NCBI GenBank assembly: GCA_039192515.1
Contig: JBCCXA010000012.1
Coordinates: 1 to 64,000 of the forward strand
DNA: 64,000 nt
DNA from: Verrucomicrobiota bacterium
GTDB taxonomy: Bacteria > Verrucomicrobiota > Verrucomicrobiia > Methylacidiphilales > JBCCWR01
Direction of reading: 5' to 3'
The notes under the pieces: model-generated
What the model saw: only the letters and a program-made list of their open reading frames with translations
Told to the model about the DNA's origin: nothing
The model's database searches: none
Made by a program: the position numbers and the translations under genes
Shown here: positions 59,255 through 64,000 of the stretch, piece by piece
How positions within the stretch are numbered: the stretch's first letter is position 1
Layout: each line of letters begins with the position of its first letter

Positions 59255-60111
59255 CCATGGAATGATATAAGCCTAAGTGCATCCCACATTTTGATGAGAT
59301 GTTTGTATTCAGCAATTTCATGGACTCTCCAAATTTGTGGGCCCTGTTTATGTTCTAGTAAGTAAGCATGAGCCGCTAGGCTACCAGCTAGCCTGTTTTC
59401 AACTGATGTTTGTAAGACTTTACCTATAAATGATTTCCTTGATAGTCCCCAAAGCATAGGTCTCTTTAGTTGCCTCCAGCAATCTTGCCGTCGCAGAAGC
59501 TCTAGGTTGTGTGAGACCGTTTTTCCAAAGCCTATTCCAACATCGAATACAAGTCGCTCAGGATCGATAGTAAGGGAGATCAATTCCTTTTGACGTGATG
59601 AAAGGAATTCTAATATTTGACTCGGCACATTCTGGTAGTGTGGGTCATGCTGCATTTTTTGTGGCTTATCTAAGGCATGCATACAAATGTAACCAGCTTG
59701 TGTCGAAGCCAATAGTTCCGTCATGGCAGGATCCCATCTTGCAGCGCTGATATCATTGATAATAGATGCTCCGGCATCAATGGCAGAGGAGGCAACAGTA
59801 GCTTTAGTGGTGTCGATGGAGATTGGAGTCTTGGGGTGTTTTTGGTGAATTTTTTGTATAATGACTTGAGTGCGTTTAATCTCCTCCTGTGTGCTGACAG
59901 GTTTTGCTCCTGGACGTGTGGACTCTCCTCCTACATCTACGAGGTCTGCTCCTTCGTCAATCATTCGGCTCACGTGGTCTAGTGCTAATTGAGCAGTAGG
60001 ATAGGAGTTACCATCTGAAAATGAGTCTGGCGTCATATTTAGAATACCCATGAGGAGCGGCTGAGAGGATTGCGTAAATTTGAAAGAACCGTTAAGATGT
60101 CGCCAATTCAT
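59251..60111 (-). CDS. folP: Dihydropteroate synthase
   Basis: Folate-biosynthesis enzyme joining the pterin pyrophosphate to p-aminobenzoate. The 286-residue protein has LMGILNMTPDSFSDGNSYPT (about residues 21-40), GADLVDVGGESTRPGAKPVS (about 53-72), PISIDTTKATVASSAIDAGA, IINDISA and VFDVGIGFGKTVSHNLELLR. All standard DHPS loops are present. Its end overlaps that of the convergent RlmI-like gene by four bases. Confidence 0.95.
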   Translation of the reverse strand: MNWRHLNGSFKFTQSSQPLLMGILNMTPDSFSDGNSYPTAQLALDHVSRMIDEGADLVDVGGESTRPGAKPVSTQEEIKRTQVIIQKIHQKHPKTPISIDTTKATVASSAIDAGASIINDISAARWDPAMTELLASTQAGYICMHALDKPQKMQHDPHYQNVPSQILEFLSSRQKELISLTIDPERLVFDVGIGFGKTVSHNLELLRRQDCWRQLKRPMLWGLSRKSFIGKVLQTSVENRLAGSLAAHAYLLEHKQGPQIWRVHEIAEYKHLIKMWDALRLISFHG

Positions 60112-60211
60112 TTGGTGTGAAACTTCTGAGAAATATTTGAGTTTAAGTGTATTATGCTACTAAATAGTAATATTACCATTTAGATAAGCTAATAAAAAGG
60201 GGTTCTAAAAT

Positions 60212-61045
60212 ATGAATAAAGTTATACTTAGTTCAAGCTACTTGCTAGTGGCAATTGCTGCTAGTGCTATCACCTATACATTTTTAGAAAGTGAGGGTGA
60301 TACTCTAGACCATAATCTTGAATCAGGTTCTTCCTCAGTCTCGAATCGTGCTTCTGACAATGCCCATAATTGGCTCAAAGAGAAAGAGGTTCTGGAAGAA
60401 CAAATAATTAAACTCAAAAAGGAGTTAGAAATAGAGAAGCAGCTAGCAGAATCATTTGATATTGATGAAGGTGAAGTTTTAGTCAATTACGGTACGGTTA
60501 AAGATATTGGGCGTTCTTATGCATTAGCTTCTATCAGAAGGAATGAGATTCGTGAAGAGATTATGGCGTTAGTGGGTGATAATGGATGGCGTGATCTAGA
60601 CGATGATATAAGGCAACAAATTCGAAAGAAAATAATGGGTTATCAAGAAGAATTTTCAGATTTAGCAGGAATAAGCAATCAATTGAATGACTGGCAAAAC
60701 AGCCCAGGGGATGCTACGGAATTTCAGGCATCTTACTATGCGGAATATCTTGGCCTGAACGAAGTAAGAGCATTAGAATTACAGACTCTTTTAGGAAGTA
60801 GCTATCAAAAAGTTGCTAATCAAGGCCTAGTATTTGACGATGAAGCGAGCGACGAGGCAATCGAAGTCATCGAGAGCAATACCAGGGAGCGGCTGTTTTC
60901 AATGTTAACACCTGAAGAAGGGGAAAAGTTATCATCAATCATTGGAGATGATACTGGGGTATTAGAGTTACAAAATACGTCTATGTTTGGAAGAAGTTGG
61001 CTGAGAGGTTTAATGAGATGGAGAAGTAGTAGCAATCGGGAGTAA
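60212..61045 (+). CDS. Membrane-anchored coiled-coil hypothetical protein
   Basis: Protein of 277 residues. One N-terminal helix (SSYLLVAIAASAITYTFLES, about residues 8-27) anchors it, probably with the bulk in the periplasm. Residues about 50-82 are a coiled coil (NWLKEKEVLEEQIIKLKKEL). The C-terminal part is acidic and helical, including ERLFSMLTPEEGEKLSSIIG. That phrase is seen in various secreted verrucomicrobial proteins, but no family is assigned. A good ribosome site (AAGGGG) precedes the ATG. Confidence 0.72.
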   Translation: MNKVILSSSYLLVAIAASAITYTFLESEGDTLDHNLESGSSSVSNRASDNAHNWLKEKEVLEEQIIKLKKELEIEKQLAESFDIDEGEVLVNYGTVKDIGRSYALASIRRNEIREEIMALVGDNGWRDLDDDIRQQIRKKIMGYQEEFSDLAGISNQLNDWQNSPGDATEFQASYYAEYLGLNEVRALELQTLLGSSYQKVANQGLVFDDEASDEAIEVIESNTRERLFSMLTPEEGEKLSSIIGDDTGVLELQNTSMFGRSWLRGLMRWRSSSNRE

Positions 61046-61057
61046 ATTCAATCGAGA

Positions 61058-61552
61058 TTACGACTCAATACTCTCAGTCTTTCTCCCATCCCTTCTTGGG
61101 CAATTACCTTTCGAAGCCAAGGCTTCGCACTTGCCTTCAATGCGCAGTGTAACGGCTTCGGCTCGAAACCCCATGTTTTTTGAAATAACACTTTCCCGAA
61201 CATCAAGGCAGTAATCTTCGAACTCTATGATTTTCCCGCAATCTTGGCAGATAATGTGGTTGTGGTTGGGGTGCTGAGCGTAATTCGGATCGTAGTGCAT
61301 CATATCCTTACCAATGTCAAGTTCTCTCAAGAAACCCGTTTTTACTAAAACAGGTAATGTTCGATAAACAGTGGCACGTGATATGGAAGTGTCGAGCTCA
61401 CGAGCTCGTTCCAAAAGTTCTTCAGCTGTGTAATGCTCAGTGGTATGAAAAGCTGCCTTAACAATGGCTTTACGCTGATTGGTCATCCTTAGTCCATTAT
61501 TATTCATGGACTGAAGAACTTGTTCGACTATCTCCTCTTTTGTAACCCTCAT
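61058..61552 (-). CDS. Fur-family metal/peroxide regulator
   Basis: Regulator of 164 residues. The N-terminal winged helix has NNNGLRMTNQRKAIVKAAFH, then TTEHYTAEELLERARELDTS and ISRATVYRTLPVLVKTGFLR. The metal-binding end has HPNHNHIICQDCGKIIEFED with histidines and one CxxC, and KCEALASKGNC gives a second cysteine pair. Whether it senses iron, zinc or peroxide cannot be told from sequence alone. It follows a LysR gene by 13 bases. Confidence 0.93.
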   Translation of the reverse strand: MRVTKEEIVEQVLQSMNNNGLRMTNQRKAIVKAAFHTTEHYTAEELLERARELDTSISRATVYRTLPVLVKTGFLRELDIGKDMMHYDPNYAQHPNHNHIICQDCGKIIEFEDYCLDVRESVISKNMGFRAEAVTLRIEGKCEALASKGNCPRRDGRKTESIES

Positions 61553-61565
61553 AAATAGAGTGTAA

Positions 61566-62465
61566 TTACTTGATACCGTTGCTGTCTATAGGTTCTTTTA
61601 ATGTTTTGAGAAACCTTTTAAGAGCTGGTGATAAAACACGACCACTCTTGTAGATCATACCCAACGGCCTATGGTAAGGTTTTCCAGAAAATTCTAGCAC
61701 ATTCAAACTACCTAAGGATACTTCTTGTTCTACTGTGGCCCGCGGTACAATTGAGATACCTGCATCAATTTCTACAGCTCTCTTAACAGTTTCAATATTG
61801 TCAAATTCCATAACAGGCTTTGGCTCCATACCCGAATCATGGAAGATTTTGTCTATAGCTCTTCGGGTGGGAATATCTGGGTCAAATCCGATCAATTTGT
61901 AAGAAGCGAGGTCATCGATAGTCACTTCTTTTTTGTCTGCTAGTGCATGCGACTTGGCACAGATTACAACTAAACGATCTTTCTTAAAATTATCACACTT
62001 AATGTTTTTTTTATGAGTAGGGAAGGCCACTAAGCCCAAATCACAAGTGCCAAATTGGACTTCTTCATAGACTTGATTGGAACGGCGGTATTCAACATGA
62101 ACATTAACGTTGGGAAACTCTTTGAGAAAACGCTTTATGTAGGGGGGTAATTCGTGCAACCCTATGGAATAGACAGTAGCTAAGCGAATATTTCCGGAAA
62201 CAATATTACGCATCTCATTTAGCTGATGTTGCAGAGATTCATATTGAGAAATGATGTCCCTAGATGTTTGGTAGAGCAGCTCTCCTTCGCGAGTCAGTGC
62301 AAATCGTTTGCTACTGCGTTCTATAAACGGTACATGAAATCTTTCCTCAATAGCTCTTACTTGTTGGCTTACAGCGGATTGCGTGATATCATTGAGCTGA
62401 GCGGCTTTACTAAAGCTTTGGGATTCTACAAGGTCTCTAAAAACTCTGAATGATTCAATCTGCAT
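61566..62465 (-). CDS. LysR-family transcriptional regulator
   Basis: Regulator of 299 residues. The N-terminal winged helix is typical: MQIESFRVFRDLVESQSFSK, AAQLNDITQSAVSQQVRAIE, then FIERSSKRFALTREGELLYQ. The effector domain (about 90-290) has SGNIRLATVYSIGLHELPPY, CDLGLVAFPTHKK and GISIVPRATVEQEVSLGSLN. It resembles the CysB/CysL-like branch. It is divergent from the YggS-like gene across 53 bases. Fur follows in the same unit, so oxidative or metal stress control is possible. Confidence 0.93.
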   Translation of the reverse strand: MQIESFRVFRDLVESQSFSKAAQLNDITQSAVSQQVRAIEERFHVPFIERSSKRFALTREGELLYQTSRDIISQYESLQHQLNEMRNIVSGNIRLATVYSIGLHELPPYIKRFLKEFPNVNVHVEYRRSNQVYEEVQFGTCDLGLVAFPTHKKNIKCDNFKKDRLVVICAKSHALADKKEVTIDDLASYKLIGFDPDIPTRRAIDKIFHDSGMEPKPVMEFDNIETVKRAVEIDAGISIVPRATVEQEVSLGSLNVLEFSGKPYHRPLGMIYKSGRVLSPALKRFLKTLKEPIDSNGIK

Positions 62466-62518
62466 AATAACACAATAAGCGTTACTAATTTAATGTCAAC
62501 CAATCTTAAACTTACCTT

Positions 62519-63241
62519 ATGAATGATGCTCAAAGATCTGATGCCGAGCTTGCTAAAACGATTTATAATCGTTATGAGTCAACCAAAAACAAAATGGCAC
62601 ATGCGGCAAAAAAGGTGGGTAGAGACATAAGCCAAATTCAATTAATAGCTGCGTCCAAGGTGCAAAATCCTGAAAGCTTACGCGAGCTAATAGATGCAGG
62701 GCACACCGTATTTGGGGAAAATCGTTTTCAAGAAGGCAGAGCTAAAATACCGCTACTACCAAGCCTATGTGTATGGCATTTTATCGGTGGACTGCAGAGA
62801 AACAAGGTCAAAGACATTGTAAAGCTCTTCGAGTGGATTCATTCGGTAGATTCTCAGCTCTTGTTGGATGAAGTAGATAAGCGCGCTGCTACGATTGGTA
62901 AAATACAAAAAATTTTACTGGAGGTAAATATTGCAGATGAAGCGAGCAAACATGGAGCTAGCCCCTATGAAGTCAAAAACTTGGTAATCCATGCCAATCA
63001 ATTAGCAAATGTAGAAGTAAACGGGTTGATGACTGTGGCACCTTTTTATGATGATCTAGAAGAGGTTAGGCCTTTTTTTAAACAGTTAGCGGATTTAAAG
63101 AAAGAGGTTGAGCTAGAGACGGGTTCGATTTTGCCACATCTTTCAATGGGCATGACTCATGATTTTGAAATAGCCATTGAAGAGGGTGCCACGATGGTGC
63201 GAGTAGGGACAGGCCTATTTGGGCCTAGGAGAGCGAAGTAG
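62519..63241 (+). CDS. YggS-family pyridoxal phosphate-homeostasis protein
   Basis: PLP-binding protein of 240 residues with an alanine-racemase-like barrel but no second domain. QIQLIAASKVQNPESLRELI carries the PLP lysine (about residue 48). FGENRFQEGRAK, WHFIGGLQRNK (the usual Gln-Leu-Gln-Arg-Asn region), NGLMTVAPFYDD and LSMGMTHDFEIAIEEGATMV are the family motifs. It buffers PLP and amino-acid metabolism in other bacteria. The flavoprotein gene starts two bases later. Confidence 0.93.
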   Translation: MNDAQRSDAELAKTIYNRYESTKNKMAHAAKKVGRDISQIQLIAASKVQNPESLRELIDAGHTVFGENRFQEGRAKIPLLPSLCVWHFIGGLQRNKVKDIVKLFEWIHSVDSQLLLDEVDKRAATIGKIQKILLEVNIADEASKHGASPYEVKNLVIHANQLANVEVNGLMTVAPFYDDLEEVRPFFKQLADLKKEVELETGSILPHLSMGMTHDFEIAIEEGATMVRVGTGLFGPRRAK

Positions 63242-63243
63242 TC

Positions 63244-64000
63244 TTGAGAAAAGCTCTCTATAGGGTGGATGTTGTAGTCGTGGGCGCTGGTGGTGCCGGA
63301 CTGATGTGTGCCATGACTGCAGCTAAAAGGGGGAAGAAGGTGGCATTACTTGAGCATAATGACCGAATAGGAAAAAAAATTCTCATATCTGGTGGAGGTC
63401 GCTGCAATTTTACCAATATACATACGACTCCCGAAAACTATCTTTCAGAAAACCCGAATTTTTGTAAGTCAGCACTGGCCAACTATAGTCCTTGGGACTT
63501 TATTGATCTCGTTGAAGAATATAAGATTACTTATCATGAAAAGAAACTGGGGCAACAATTTTGCGATAAAAGCTCTCGTCAAATTGTTGAAATGTTGTCA
63601 ACAGAATGCATATCGAATGGAGTAGATATCTTCTTACAGTGCGAAATCCTGTCCATTAAAAAAACAGAAGTTTTCAAAGTTCTTTCTTCAAAGGGTGTTT
63701 TTGAGGCTCATTCGCTAGTAGTCGCGACAGGTGGGTTATCTTTTAAAAATTTGGGAGCTACAAGTTTTGGTTATGATTTAGCAAAGCAATTTGAACTGAA
63801 AGTCCTACCAACCCGACCAGCTTTAGTTCCATTGGTGTTGGGGGAGAAGCCTATGAAGCATTTCAAAGAATTAAGTGGAGTTTCTTTTGAAGCTACGGTT
63901 AGGTGTGGAAAGAAAGCGGCTTTTAGAGAAAATGTCCTTATGACACACCGGGGGCTTAGTGGTCCAGCTATCTTGCAAATATCATCTTATTGGAAGGAGG
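63244..64000 (+). CDS. HI0933/YhiN-family NAD(P)/FAD-dependent oxidoreductase, N-terminal part
   Basis: Frame begins at a TTG at 63244 (GTG at 63265 is possible) and runs off the window, 252 residues seen. DVVVVGAGGAGLMCAMTAAK is the Rossmann FAD-binding start (about residues 9-28). KVALLEHNDRIGKKILISGG, then GRCNFTN, is the HI0933 signature, and VVATGGLSFKNLGATSFGYD follows. These flavoproteins are widespread and their reaction is unknown. It lies two bases after the YggS-like gene and is probably co-transcribed. Confidence 0.9.
   Translation, partial: MRKALYRVDVVVVGAGGAGLMCAMTAAKRGKKVALLEHNDRIGKKILISGGGRCNFTNIHTTPENYLSENPNFCKSALANYSPWDFIDLVEEYKITYHEKKLGQQFCDKSSRQIVEMLSTECISNGVDIFLQCEILSIKKTEVFKVLSSKGVFEAHSLVVATGGLSFKNLGATSFGYDLAKQFELKVLPTRPALVPLVLGEKPMKHFKELSGVSFEATVRCGKKAAFRENVLMTHRGLSGPAILQISSYWKE

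Noticed and set aside
63392..63625. 77-codon plus-strand frame near the right edge
   Set aside because: It lies out of frame inside the HI0933-family flavoprotein gene, whose motifs run through the region.

Overview
The window is a gene-dense, moderately AT-rich bacterial chromosome segment with about 65 protein genes on both strands. No rRNA, tRNA, CRISPR array, prophage or insertion sequence was seen. The gene mix points to the Verrucomicrobiota or a near relative in the PVC group: a PEP-CTERM-sorted protein, a ClpS-DUF2017 pair, several DUF4388 (PATAN-like) proteins, an MglA-type GTPase with roadblock partners, a PHP-glycosyltransferase fusion and an Mrp antiporter. This assignment is inference from gene content. 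The Mrp antiporter beside the start of a voltage-gated sodium channel suggests a marine or saline habitat.

Layout. 1-7.7 kb: the beginning of a bacterial Nav-type channel, a complete seven-gene Mrp Na+/H+ antiporter operon (minus strand) with a long structured leader, then a baeRF/eRF1-like protein divergent from a small winged-helix regulator. 7.8-13.3 kb: an ammonium transporter with an unusual periplasmic coiled-coil extension, two divergent DUF4388 proteins, a GT4 glycosyltransferase and a GNAT acetyltransferase. 13.4-17.6 kb: an SDR enzyme and the nrnA-truB-ribF block behind a DUF4388-FHA protein. 17.8-21.7 kb: a 920-residue scaffold (HhH plus roadblock), an MglA-like GTPase and an MglB-like protein. 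21.8-28.6 kb: clpS, DUF2017, queE, a PAP2 phosphatase, a TPR protein, plsY-gpsA and hemL. 28.6-36.3 kb: an S55/SpoIVB-like protein with a secreted beta-propeller, then a left-handed beta-helix transferase, a DUF2334 deacetylase-like protein and a PHP-GT4 fusion.

36.6-50.3 kb: a proline-rich tail-anchored protein, thioredoxin, amgK-murU (MurNAc recycling) head-to-head with a secreted lysozyme-like protein, trkA-trkH, a CHASE2 adenylate/guanylate cyclase, a MarR regulator, recO and hrpB. 50.6-64 kb: a MerC-like protein, a PEP-CTERM protein, xylA, a GT41 O-GlcNAc-transferase-like protein, DUF6941, glutaredoxin, kamA, an RlmI-like methyltransferase, folP, a membrane-anchored hypothetical protein, a LysR-Fur tandem, a YggS-like PLP protein and the start of a HI0933-family flavoprotein.

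The strongest candidates for something new are: (1) a signalling module made of DUF4388, FHA, scaffold, MglA GTPase and roadblock proteins, whose scaffold carries a three-fold LPLxx(V/I) repeat and many Thr-x-x-Ile/Leu sites that an FHA domain could read; (2) a dispersed intergenic repeat of about 110-150 bp with five recognisable copies between 36 and 54 kb; (3) a structured leader in front of the Mrp operon that could be an ion-responsive RNA.
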